From contig NC_088319.1 of the NCBI RefSeq assembly GCF_910592395.1, positions 15,128,001 to 15,192,000 of the forward strand: DNA of 64,000 nucleotides, in the 5' to 3' direction. The DNA comes from Lineus longissimus (taxonomy: Eukaryota; Nemertea; Pilidiophora; Heteronemertea; Lineidae). This document shows positions 22,680 through 36,200 of this stretch, piece by piece. The position numbers and the translations under genes are program-made. The notes under the pieces were generated by a model. It did no database searches. It was not told where the DNA came from and worked only from the letters and a program-made list of their open reading frames with translations. Position 1 is the first letter of the stretch. Each line of letters opens with the position of its first letter.

Positions 22680-25600
22680 ATCGCGTGGGCGTTTATAGTC
22701 AACACATTTTGTTAATAATCGCTTTCTAAATCCCTACCATTTTCTGTTCTTCTTTAGGACATATTTTTTGAATAATCTGTCAGCCTAATGGTATAGAGTT
22801 AGATATCGAAATACGATGAATCGTGAATGATGCGTGATGTCTTGAGCATGATTCGCTTTTCTTGCTGGGATTTGAATTTCGATAAAGAAATAGCCAGTAG
22901 TTTTAGATATACACGATATATGCCTTTGTAACTTATGCTTTGATTGGGTTTAGTCAGGAAGTATGTATTGTTGACCTTCCAGCGTACAAAATGTTGTGTC
23001 TTTCATCTACATGTATAATCATAAAAGTTAATTTTAGATTTAGATCTTTCTGATCATTCAAAAAGCTATCCAGCAGTGCGTTACATTTTTATTTATTCAT
23101 TTTTATTAAAGATCGTATCAACAACCTCAAAGTGGAATATGATAGCCTTACTGAAAACAATCGGCATTAATGGTTACGGATTTCTTACTATAGTACTCAT
23201 GGAGCTAGCAAACAATCCTGTCACTCTCAATTCATGTTACAGGACTTTTTTGGCTATCCATGCCATCCTTTGATCCTCGTTTTATCGTTTTTGCTGATTA
23301 CAAAGCCATGGAAACCCATTTGTAAGTGATAATGGTGATGGACTACGTTCTTTCACCGACTGTCTCCTACACTATACACTTAGGGCTATTTTGGCATTTC
23401 ATGATTATTGAAGTGGGAGAGGTGGAATCGGTAAGGACAGGTTCGCCCGTCACGTGACTGTTACCTGGACAGACCTGAGGCAGGTTGATCGCCATTACTT
23501 TTCACCATAGTTGTTGTACACTGCGCATTTTTAGTCGAACTGAAGGATTTTTACTCCTTCACTGACAATGCTGAACCCCAAAACATCTGTTTGGTCGCGA
23601 AGCAACAAATCTAAAGAAAGAAACTTCCAAGAAATCCGACCAGTAGTTTGCACTCCAACGCCCAGAACGTTGCGGAGAAAGACTTCACGAATAGCCTCGT
23701 AGCAACCCAATGGCGCTGTTGCAGGCAGATGATAAATCAACTTGTGCTTGCTGATCCGGATTGCATACGAGGACAATAGAAATCTCATATTAAACACATG
23801 GGACTACGCTGATGACGGCTATGCATGCAACGAGACGATCATTGTACAGGTCACGCGACTCCTCACAGAACACTAAGATGATTTTGCACGGTTTCTGGGC
23901 TCTGTCGTGAACATCAGATTATTAAACCGGCAATTTAGACAATTTGATGAATGTTTGACCGTACTAAGAGAATCCTCAACAAAAAGAACGTGCCATATCT
24001 TATAATCAGGAATGGTTTCAAGAAAATGAGCCTTGAGTCTGGTCATGTTATGGTGTGATGTGATGAGCGTAAGTCAGAAGTTAAACCTGAACATACACCC
24101 ATTTTAAGACTGCAAGTGCAACTGAAACATGCAATTTGAATGATTGGCCAATTACAAAATTCGGAGAACCTCATGAATAAAAAAAACCCGGATATCAGTG
24201 CAATTTTTGATTGGGTGTCCTGCATTTGCATTATTTTCTACCTGCGGTGGAAACGTTGCCTCAAGTTGAGGTATAATGCTTGATAGACTATAGATTTATT
24301 CAAAGCTATTGATGTATCGTTGATATTTTTAATTGAGCTCAATGTTAAACCTTTTTCAAATGTGGCGTTGATAACTTACAGTCGTTTGCAGAATCTACGC
24401 CATTTGCATGCTACAGACCTGCCAAAAAGAAATAAATGTAACTAACGGAACAACGCAAGGGGAACAACGGAACGCTTTGCTAACCTTAATATCAAAAGAG
24501 ACTTATATCAATTCACCTCAGCCGGCTTTCAAATTCTGGGGTCTTCAAAGGAAGCTTTTAACTGGAACGTTCTTCGATGTAACTGCAAATTAAGGCAAGT
24601 AACCAGATTCCTGGCGTAGCTTCACATAGCTCTGAGGTATCAGGAAATAAATTCTCGAATGCTTCGGTTCTGTTTTAATGAACTGAGCTAGGAATGGTAG
24701 ATTGAAAAGGAAAATCTATCCTTTGAGTATAAAAAGACGTTGGGCAGCTGTTAGTCGACAGCCAAAATGTCCAGAGGCACTTGCTAAATATGAAAGAAAG
24801 CAGGAACTGCAGCAAGTCTTTTCACTGGGATGTTTTGAAATGCTAAATTCGACGAGCAAGTTGAACGGTTGTTGGTGTACTCCTTGAGCTATTAGAATCA
24901 TTCAGATCCACCTTCGCTGAGCCAGTTTGGCGCAATATCTGAAATACAATTTTCTTGTTTGATTGATAAGCACCGCTAGTTATCTTTTTGGCCGCGATTA
25001 TCAAGCAGCAATCAGCTGGCACTATCGAAAGGGAGCATGGATATCTTGTAAAAGCCCCCTAGGGTCAGAATTTGGTACCTGATGCAATGAAATGTGCTGT
25101 CCACTGCTCCTACATAATTTTTAAGCCTTTCTTTATTCTTGGTAACACAGGTATCACTACTGTACCAAAATCGATTATTTTTTCCCCACTTCCTTTGGGA
25201 TTACTTCGACAAAGTAAAGACGCTCATAAATGTCACTGATGTCGTATAGTACAACAATGCCATTCCAATAAACATTAGTGATAATAGGTTTGGTAACAAC
25301 AGCCATTGATAACAGGCTTCTAAGGAATAATATGCTCATCTCATATATCATGTTCTACCTGTTGATTCATTCTTTTTTAATGGCTTCCTCTACAAATTAC
25401 AAATTCAAATTACGCCATAAATTGTTACAGTGCCATAAACCTACTTCCGCTGTGGTGGATAGTATACGCGTTTTCTTTGAAGTGTTATTCTCATTATGGT
25501 ATTATTTTCCAAAACTGTGAAAATTAAACTACACTAAAATAACAACATTTTCAGGTCAATAGTAGCGCAAACTAGTTGAGGTTGTGACTGAAGTCTGGAT

Positions 25601-28159
25601 GTGGTGATGGTTGAGAAGCTATGAATTTACGTCTACACACAGAGCACGACCAAACAACCTGTTACACCGGCAGACCGAAACTAAGTTGTGTACTTTACCA
25701 AGACTTGGTAAATCCTTCGTTACTTTCGAAGTGAGGATGAGTTTGATCCTCCGGAGTGGTAGGTGATCTTCCAACTGCAAAATACCTCTCATGGCTCTAG
25801 CTCCTCCGCCGGTACCTGAGACATCCGTGACAACCATTGGAGAGAGGAGATGACGTGAAAGAAATCTGATCTTGTTGGACATGAGACATGAAATATGTTG
25901 GGTGTTAATGTAAGAAAATGGTTATCGATGATTCGTGATTTCTCCAAGCAGCTGGCTTGGATCATTAAAAGGTCACTGAACTTCACCCTGACCGTCCCTG
26001 AGAAGTTGCTATACTTATAATGTTATCATTTTTGGAATTCTTGAAATAAGAATATATAAGCTATTACAAACATGTTGACAAGCACATCCCTTAGACAAAC
26101 CAACCACTGGTCTGTTTCAGGTTGTTTCCCCGTTACTTTGTACCATATATAATACTAATATAATTCATGGTTAAGCGTGCCAGTTATTGTTTTGACCACG
26201 TATCTCCTGCTCAAGGCAAAATCATCCGTTTATCTAAAGTAAAGGGCCAAGGTGATGGGATAAAGGACGGAACCGTGACTATATTTAGAGCCCTGGAAGA
26301 TAAGGCATGCCAAACACCAAATGTGCGTGCTTAAGAATCGTGACAAAATGGTCTTATCATCGCTAACTGCTTAATCTTGGGTGGCTGAGAGTTGTCATGA
26401 TATCTTCACCTTTTCCTTTACCATGCAAAGAGTCTTCTTATCTTTCAGAGTCTCCTCTTCTTTGTTTTCGTGCATTCTATAGATTTGTTCACTTATTAAT
26501 AAATGGTTAATGAAGACAAGAGCTACTTCAACACTCCAGCTCCCCCAAAGTTTGACTCTCACTAAATTTCACCTTGGCATTTGTGCGCCAGAAGGAAGGA
26601 CTCAACCCAAGACACGATGCGGATAAACTAAGCGAAATTTTCTGCGAGTTCATGACCGTTAGCCGTTTACAAGTCTCTGGCGTGCTATTTGAATGAGGTA
26701 CTAAAGGTCAACACGATAGTGTCTGTCCTGGTCGTCTCTGGAGAATACACCATGATACATCGATTCATTCTGATGAATGGGATTGATGAATGTACCAGCT
26801 ACCGGATCAGTATGACTAATGACAAAGCATACCGGTTTTGAGTAGAAACGGAAAACACGATTGTACATGTATTTAGATGTCCACATCGAGTCTATCTAGA
26901 CCACAAGCGGTAGTTTTTCGTACACCTGAATCGGAAGAGCCATCAACCGATCGGGCTGTATGGTCAATTCCCACAGGAATCCCTTAAGCATTCCTGATAG
27001 TGCCGTCGATCATCAGATACAAATGTCTCCGGTGACGGCATCATGTTTGTTATGTATAGGATCTGCGGGATGAATGTGACGGGATGTTGAAACAGCTGTT
27101 CTGATGTCGTAAATATGTATCAGTAATCATGGTAATCAGTTTCATGCACCATTTCATGTTTACAGCACTCATTATGTAGTACATATATCATACAGTATTT
27201 TGTTGTCACCCCATTGAATGTCTCGGCACTGACTTTACAATTTTACTTTCCAGTGCAATGTAGATTTTACACTTGACACACGTGTTTTCCAAGCTATCCT
27301 CCTCCTATGAAAATCCACGATACGTATTAGCAAGAATAGATGAAGTCTTTATGAATTCTTGGTATTAGATACAGATATCGATATTTCGTAATGATAAAAC
27401 GACTGTATGTGTTCCCTTGAGTGGTATATGTCTCTGATTTCAGGATCACATGTTCGGGTAATCCTCCTCCGAACCTCGGGTTGATACACCAACGATAATA
27501 CCAGGAGTTTTTTTCTTCTGATATTGGCTTGCAATGAGCCACAGAGGAAATATAGGTTCACATGTATACCTACATGTTACAGTAAGTTAACGGGTTTTTT
27601 CGTTTTGCCAGAACAACTGAAACCTAATGTTGAAGGGACCAGAATTAGTTTGGTATATTTTCACAGCCTACGAAAGTGCACTTTTGTGGGTATTTGAATC
27701 AAGGCATAAAAAACCTTTAATGGATGTGAAGATAAGCGATTACACCTCTGGGACTACAGTTTTCTGTGATTTGTTACCATATGCTATACTGTTTGTTAAT
27801 AGTTTATTTCGCAGCTGCTTGTAATGACAATTCGTGGCAAATACCTCTCATTATCTAGTGATATACTATGTCGTCGAAAGGTCCAACAAAACCAATATGT
27901 AGTTCATTAATACCCTGCAGCCTGAGGTAAACCGATTTGTACTTGGGTATGTCGTGTTTATCAATGACGTACCGTGGACGGCCATGGGACGTGTTAATGG
28001 GGATTGATATCGTCGATGGTCTGGTGAAAGTCAATGGGCACCTTGTTCGTGTACATTGTGTTCAGTTGCGCAATTATCAAATAGAAAACAAACAAGGCCG
28101 CGGTACACGAACCTAGGGTGGCTGGGAGTGGATGTCACATGCTTCACTTTTTTAAGACT

Positions 28160-28310
28160 ATCCTGAAATATCTCGATCGATGGACCAATTATTTCGATCG
28201 ATCAAGATGTCATCTTGGGTGATCGAGATACTTAATTATCTCGGGCGATCAAGATTTACTCTCGATCGATCGAGATGTCATTTCGATCGACCGAGATATT
28301 ATCTCCGGCC
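28160..28310. repeat. GATC-rich palindromic repeat, copy 2
   Basis: Starts with cctgaaatatctcgatcgat and ends with cgatcgaccgagatatt, like the ankyrin-intron copy. Inside are at least six ATCTCGATCGA-type variants in both orientations. It is probably the same dispersed family. Confidence 0.7.
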
Positions 28311-31300
28311 ACCCAGAGAGAATGTACAAAAAACCCTCCTTGACCCAGATCAGCCAAGATATTTTTTCTAATACATCATCTCTTTCCAGCTGGTAATGGC
28401 TTGGCTGATACATACAATTATTAGAATGGAGAACAAGATGAGGATATGTTTGTAGTCACCACACACTGTTTAGCGGAAGGGTTTCCAATTCACAAAACAA
28501 CGTGGACGAGGGGAGTGTTTTATGTTTACCAGTTCGTGTAGTTTTTTCACCTTCTTCCTCTAGCGCAAGCAGTTTTTGTGATAAAAAAGTGTTAAACGTG
28601 TATTGTGTCCCAAAATATGATTGCCTGCTGTTGTGGCAGTATCTAGATTGATGATTGACGATTTTCTTTAAGATTGGTGTACGTAAAGTTGATGACAAGA
28701 AACCTTATACTCGTCGCATGAGCCTTCCAATCAGACTGAATCGTGCCTTGCTGCAAACAGGTTGTGTCGAAAGCATTGATATATCATGTGTGATGCATGA
28801 AAAGGGTTTGTAATAAATGAACAACCCTATGCACATGTTTTGGGGGATTACATTGAGTTGTTCTTTTTTTCTAATCAAAGGGCTACAAGCAGTCTGCATG
28901 TTCTTAATTACATGTTTGAACATTTGACAGCTCCAAGTGAGCTGGTCACAACCATGACAACTTTTTTTATTCAAATTCCTCTTCCCAATATTCTCATGTC
29001 AGAAAAAATAAAATATGATCTGTTTTCGTGCTAAGTAATAATCATCACTAGATTTCGTGCCCTCATAATTTTAAAATCCCAAGTTTTCAATAAAATTATT
29101 AATTGCCTTTATGCGTGGAATAAGGTGATGTTTATTGTATTTGTTTCCACGGAGTACAGCAGTAGTAATGTATCCACAATTTGTTGTTTTCCCTTTGCAC
29201 ATAAATAGCAACTAATTTAAACTTTTGAAATCGTTCTGTGTTGCTTTGGTAGGCCGTTTTCTCGAAAGTGTCAAGTAAATCATGGAGGTACTACATTTAT
29301 TTAAAACTGTAAAACTTTCTTTGGTAAACAAACTGAAGGTACAAATTAGTTCATCGAGGGTCGGGAGTATGTGCCGCGCCCATCCAAGACGCCAAAATGG
29401 ATGGAAACTCTCCCACAAGGATGGTGCCCAATGGGATTTTTTTTAGAAAAACCTGCCCAAATGGTTTTTGAAATTGTGAAAAACTTCCAATAGGTTTTTA
29501 CTTCGCTGAAAAACCTCTACAGGTCAAATATTGGTGATGGCCGAAAAACTGCTGAAGATTTTTCAAAAGCTCAAAAACCCATTTTTCTAAAAGTGCGTCC
29601 TGGGGAGTGGAACCAGGATGCGATCACGCTCCCGCTCCAGTGACCTAGATAGTTCAAGATGAAATGTGAGGGTAAACGATGATTCCCTGAACCTAAACTG
29701 ACCAGGGTCATTGGGCTTTGCTGATCTGACGAGCAGTTTACGAACGTATTGATCTTCCCCAACAGTAAGCGCAAAGGATGTCATTTGTCATTACCTGTGA
29801 GGGCATCGGTCTCATCATTCAGTCGCCAGTTCCATTACCGTCGGCCGAGAAGACATCTGAGGCAGTAATCCCCCAAGGGACACAGAATGCTGAAGATTAA
29901 GACAGTCACCACTCTATCAACCTTTCCTCTGCCGGTAACAACTCATTCTGCGCAGCAGATCAGTTCTGGTAAAAACTGGGAAAACTGGAAAACCACACCA
30001 CAGCGGGAAAACGGGCCTTAATTATGATATCTCACGATTATAAAATCACGTTATCTTGTATTTTCACGCATCGATCGACCTCAATCGGCAATGGTATTGA
30101 ATTATTTGATGTAAAAATCTCAGTGTTTATATGAACTCATCAATGGAGGTTGTGCAGTGGCAGGCACCGAGGGAATCACAAAATGGGATCTCAGAAACTA
30201 GGTCACCCGCTGCTATACCTTTCAACGGAACAAGAACCAGCAGCTTCAGCAACCACTTGAAAAAAACTTGAGCATGGTCCAGGGTCTTGTTCAAATGATT
30301 GATTAAATATTTTCTCTGCCACCGAAAAAAACATTTCGTGACTGTAAATCGGATCACTCGCATTTGCTCAATCCAACACCGCCGACTGAGATGCGAGCGT
30401 AGTTGATAAAATCTCGGGCCAGCATCACTAGGTTAATGTGGGTTGAACATGCTGCGTGGAGAGCATTGATAAGGGGAACGTGAGCGGGCCTGGCGCGTCT
30501 AGCGAAGTGATGTCAGTAGCTAAGGTGAGGTTCTGCCTTCCAGGGATATAGTCGACCTACGACAAGGTTGTTAAGGTATTTATCCTGCGGCAGGGGTATT
30601 TATCTTTCATGACTTAGCGGAGTGGGCAAATCTGCGCACTGATTACACTTCGTGCCCTGGATATTTCCTTGTCAATTTCCGTTAAAGTTAGAAGGTAAAA
30701 CTGTTTCTGACGGATGGCGGCTCACAGAAGAAGAAGGATGTTTACATAGTTTTCACGTTAAGTTCCATTATTATAAGAAAAACTAAAAAGACATGACCGT
30801 GTCAAGTAAAATACGACGTTGTTTCTGAAAAGCAGCGGGAAAGGATTATTTACAGTTCAGAAGGAAGAGATTTTCTTGTCATATTTTGCATAGGATAACA
30901 GAAGAAAAAAGTTATAACGGATCAAATGTCAGCGAATTTTTAAAAGCTTTGCCGTTCCTGAAAGAGGCACTGAGAATGTGTTTGATAGATGCGTTAGTTC
31001 GACATAATTGTATGACTGTAACGTTTGCATTTCACCAGTACGATGGGTGATAATTCGGAATATTAAGTGATGTACGCTCGGGTGGATTCTTCTTAGATAA
31101 AACCAAAATAAGTCCAGAAAGGGCAGTTTGACGGACTGGATTAAGAGGTAGGTCTTTTTCCATTTGTTCTTGTTTCTGCATTGACTTAATTCAAAGCCAG
31201 TTCCTCATCACAGTTGTAAAGGGTTGCTTCCACTATGGCTGTTCATGGCTTGGTCGCATTAAACTTCACTACAGAAATGCACTAGAATGGGATGCCAGTG

Positions 31301-32425
31301 CAGGACCACAGGCTGGCCTGAAATTCAAAAGCCATGCCGTTTCGATGCCGGCTACAAATATCCCAGTCAAGGCAGGTCTGTGCATCGATGCACGGCAATC
31401 ATCAATCAGACTGACTCTAGCCAATTTATTGGCGGAAGTTGGGAGACGGCAGAGCCATCGATTTTGGAGACGGGAAAAACTGACTAGGCAGATCTTAGAG
31501 TAACCAGCCGGAAAAAAAGTTTTCATTCCAGATTTTGGTCCTTGTGGGACAAAAAGTGGCCAACATAATCCCTCCACTGGACCAAAAAGTTATATGCGGC
31601 CCTGTGCCCTCTTCTTCCTTTGGCACAAGGTTGGCATGTCAAAAGAAGAATAGACACGCGGGGCGTAGTCATTACACCGTTGTTTTTAGTCCTCGAACAC
31701 GAAATCATTTGCCTGATTGGCTCAATTAGCAGTACATCTTCAAGTCTGATCAATTGATAATAGTCTACGCCTTACTTCAAGAGCCCGTGGGCTGTTAGCG
31801 AAGAAGCCAAGATGAGATAAACAGATATCAGTCGTGTTTACGTTAAGCTTTTTTGTCTATATTCTCAAACACATGAGTTGTAATGTTTCATTGTTGTAAT
31901 GGATTATGCATTAGCTTCGTTTTGACCACAAATGTTTTAGTGAGACAACCATAACCACTTGGATTGGAATAAACTATGAGGTGTAGTAGAATCAAATCGA
32001 TAACTCACTGTCGGTATTGGTTGTCTCACTAGGCTCGAGTGGAGCAGTCATTTCGCTGTCCACCTTTGGCTGCCGCTTTGATTTTTGCCGTCATTTTCGC
32101 TCCAACCCGTGGTCTTTATAACGTAAAAACCACAAGAGGCCTTCCAGGTAAAAGCTACGTTATCTCGCCACCTTTTCGCAAAGCTATCGATAAGCTGTCA
32201 ACACCCACATGCACTGGCTGAGATGTACACGCTCGCAGAGCTTGTAAACACGGAGATGAAATCGATATACGTACACACACTCTGGTAGCAGGCAAAAATG
32301 CCGGAGTTTATCAAGATTGAGCAAGTGGGTGGAAAGAGTCTAAAAACTAATGGAGAATCTAGTAAATCGTCAAGAGTCACCTGCTACTCTTTGTTCAGTG
32401 CACTAAAACAAGTCAAATATTTATA

Positions 32426-33280
32426 TTTGGCACTTTTGCTGCACTTCGCTCTACTTGAAACCTCCGCGACATTACCGGACAAGCCATATTATCACCTTTG
32501 GCACTTTTGCTGCACTTCGCTCTACTTGAAACCTCCACGACATTACCGGACAAGCCATATTATCACCTTTGGCACTTTTGCTGCACTTCGCTCTACTTGA
32601 AACCTCCGCGACATTACCGGACAAGCCATATTATCACCTTTGGCACTTTTGCTGCACTTCGCTCTACTTGAAACCTCCACGACATTACCGGACAAGCCAT
32701 ATTATCACCTTTGGCACTTTTGCTGCACTTCGCTCCACTTGAAACCTCCACGACATTACCGGACAAGCCATATTATCACCTTTGGCACTTTTGCTGCACT
32801 TCGCTCTACTTGAAACCTCCACGACATTACCGGACAAGCCATTTTATCACCTTTGGCACTTTTGCTGCACTTCGCTCTACTTGAAACCTCCACGACATTA
32901 CTGGACAAGCCATATTATCACCTTTGGCACTTTTGCTGCACTTCGCTCCACTTGAAACCTCCACGACATTACCGAACAAGCCATATTATCACCTTTGGCA
33001 CTTTTGCTGCACTTCGCTCTACTTGAAACCTCCACGACATTACCGGACAAGCCATATTATCACCTTTGGCACTTTTGCTGCACTTCGCTCTACTTGAAAC
33101 CTCCACGACATTACCGGACAAGCCATATTATCACCTTTGGCACTTTTGCTGCACTTCACTCTACTTGAAACCTCCGGGACATTACCGGACAAGCCATATT
33201 ATCACCTTTTTGCACTTTTGCTGCACTTCGCTTTAATTGAAACCTCCACGACATTACCGGACAAGCCATATTATCACCTC
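32426..33280 (+). repeat. 71-bp minisatellite, about 12 copies
   Basis: Head-to-tail repeat with period 71 (start phrase cacctttggcacttttgctg at 32493, 32564 and so on). Copies differ by a few bases (ctccGcgac/ctccAcgac, gctCtac/gctCcac), and the last copies are more diverged. Since 71 is not a multiple of 3, no frame stays open through it. A short ORF from ATG 32298 runs into the first two units, probably by chance. Confidence 0.95.
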
Positions 33281-36200
33281 TCATGATTATCTAGTTATTC
33301 GGAACATGAGACGTTGGAACATCGCCACGGCTGGTAATTGCCGCTACTAGATTTACCTCTAACATAATTATTTCCACTTGTCTGAGCGCAGGATATTGGC
33401 ACGGGCAAATTGGCGGCTAGCGGAATTCAGGAGTCTTGCACAATTTTGACAAGAAAACTCTTCTGTTGAGAACATAAACAACAACGATTATAATCGTCAA
33501 GTTACGAGACAAAAATGGCCTCGAAAAAGTTGCCGGTTTACAGTCGTTTTGACAACTACATGCAAACAGTCAACGCCAGCTTTTATAATGAACACCCGCT
33601 GAAAGGAAATTATTATTATATCCGTCAAATGATTCGCTGAGATTATCCTTGCGGACTCCGTAAAATTAACTGTCTTTAAATATCCTCATTAATGCCTAAT
33701 CAGCGCTCTAGTGAAGCAATCAGATGTCGAGTTAGACATTCGTAATGATGATTAGCGAAATTGGCGTAAATTTTCGTTATCAGCAAGTCTAATGAAAAGA
33801 AAAAAGTGTCGAGAACGTGCCTCTTGATGAATGCTTTGTCGGGGCTAGCCTTGTGTTTCTGATGAGGCGAAGCGACTCTATCGATACTTTGAGGGAGATA
33901 ATGTTGCCGGCTTGCGTGCATACGTGCAGTTACATCATTCTCAAATTCAATTTTCAAAATCTAAATTTTGCACTTAACGAATGGGTACGAACTTTAAAAT
34001 TACAATCATGATTGAATTTAACAAGAGATATCATCAGAAATAAAACTGGCAGGGATTATTATTGAGAGAATACAAGCATGAAACCTCAGAATAAGAGGGT
34101 TCTGAGAGCGCGCGTAGTTTTTGATGTTCTTCGATATGTGACGTGCCTAAAATGAAATTAACCATCAATTCAATATATATAATGTACGCCATTTGACCTT
34201 TCGGTAATAAGAATTGGAACTAGAGGTGATCGGAGTTCGCGAGGGAAACGCAGAGGCTTCCTCGAAGTGATTTACGTTGTATTATGCAAGTCAGTGACGT
34301 GCATGTAACTGAAATTCACTCAGCCTCCAGCAGTCAATCAATTTGAAAGCATAGCCATGTTTATTGCCTTTTTTACACACGTTTTGTTACACTTTGTTCT
34401 CCCTGCATTCTCGGCAAAGGCAATCGGTCCCTATTATGAAAGAAGTGCCTAAAAGTTACTTCATTTTCTTGTATATAAAGTAAATTGCATGCATGAAAGT
34501 CCATTAACAAACATTACTCAAATGCCATTATCTTTTTTTGATGCCTGCTAGTTTCAGAAAAAAGATCAAATTCCAGTGTAGTGATTCTGTTGTATTCTTC
34601 CCACCAGAATGCTGTTCGCGGTAATCGTAGGTGCTCCTACGTAACAAGTAATTTCCAAAACACACAAACCACATGGTATTCACGATGTCACTTTTCAGCC
34701 TCTTGTCATGTCACTTATCTGTTCTCAAGCCTCAAGTCAAGTTACGGCAAATGACAAAGTGACTAACTACAAGTGAATCGTGACAAGTACCAAGTGACAC
34801 CGCGAATCTGATGTAAATCACCGCTTTAGTGTAGTCTACATACACCCGCCAAGAAAACATTCCTTAGCGCCCCAGCTTCACCTTCGCCGTTAAGAGCGCG
34901 TTTTGACACCTTTTCCAGGTGGAGATTTTCGCCTACCACGTCGGCTTCAAGAACACCAAGTTTAAAACTCCGGCCGGATGAAATTACTTTCGGCCAGTGA
35001 GAACGTAGTGCACCTTATCTCTTCTGGATGTGCCCTCCTCTTCATAGCTCGCGATGTTGCCAGAGAGTGTACCAAGTCTTTGCGCGGGCTGGATGTGCCA
35101 TGCCCCTTCACTATGCGTACTCTTTCTGATCTAGATGTGTACTCTCCCAACGTAGTGCACCATGTTTCTACCGGGTGGACCTTGTCTCCACCCTTAGGAA
35201 AAATTTGTCTTATTTTCACATGGTGAATACCTGATCACGGCCTCCAAATCCATGCAGTTGACTAACGAGATACTTCAAAAGTCCTCGAGTCATTCATTAC
35301 TGATCTTTTATTGCGGTGTCACCATAGACAGAAATTAATATTTCTCTGTGGTTGCTAACCGCGTGCTGCCACAAAAACCGATCCAATTTAATGAAATTCT
35401 TAATTTTTTTCCCCCAGTGGTTTCTACTTTGAGCGATCGTTGTTAATTTCGCGAATTCGCTTCGTTAGGCAAATTGATGTTGGGGAAGTTATAATTAAAA
35501 ATCGACGTGACATTAAGAACTACACTTGACACTGATTGACAATAAAAGGAAAATACGTTGATGGGTATGATTGACGCAACGGCATGACTAGGGAACAAAT
35601 GTACCGGTAAGAATGAATAAGGTGATCAATGATGTGCGAGAAATATTCATAACAAGGCTTCCTCCAATCAGGCGATGATCCTCGGCGGGCGAGTTGTAGC
35701 TCAATCAAGTTATCGCCGCTGATCAGCCTGCGTGATCAGTCTCTACTCGTCATGTATGGCGCAGCTTGATCAACGTGCTGCGGGCGAGAGCTCGCTCAGC
35801 CTTTGCCGCCACGTGGCCGAGTATAAAATGATTTTGCTCCTCACCAAAACATACATCTTGTGAGCTTCTGTACGCAAACCACTTCAGGAAGGCTTGGCGA
35901 TTTGCTCGTTGGGCAAGCTGATACGGCGGACACGACATGCGTAGTCGAATCGGCCGGTGTGAATGTTCAAATAGCTAAATTGGGTTATCACTCGCCAATC
36001 TTGGATCATCGCCTGACTGTCAGCGTTTGTCGTATATTCTCATATGTCATTTGCGGAAGAGGGCCTTGGATGATACAAAGACTTGAGAGAATTGACACTT
36101 GGACTTCAAATGACATCGTGGCAACACCGTATGAGTATCTTAGAATGATAATAAGACTAGAACACGGCCAACATTTTGCCCCAGGAATAAATTCTCCGAT

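Larger units (their letters stand above)
20794..32425. other. Long region without a recognised gene
   Basis: Only short ORFs occur, none with a recognisable domain or a chain of compatible splice sites that I could follow. The region holds the ankyrin-gene polyadenylation signal, an inverted-repeat element at 22556-22679, a possible tRNA-derived SINE at about 22385-22475, a GATC-rich repeat at 28160-28310 and a short inverted repeat at 31938-32031. Small exons of an unrecognised gene could be hidden here. Confidence 0.5.

Noticed and set aside
31269-31577. 102-codon minus ORF with an opposing plus ORF
   Set aside because: No ATG-supported exon chain or domain; both strands are open by chance.
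32298-32600. 100-codon ORF entering the 71-bp minisatellite
   Set aside because: The repeat length is not a multiple of three, so the frame closes after two units; no coding support.
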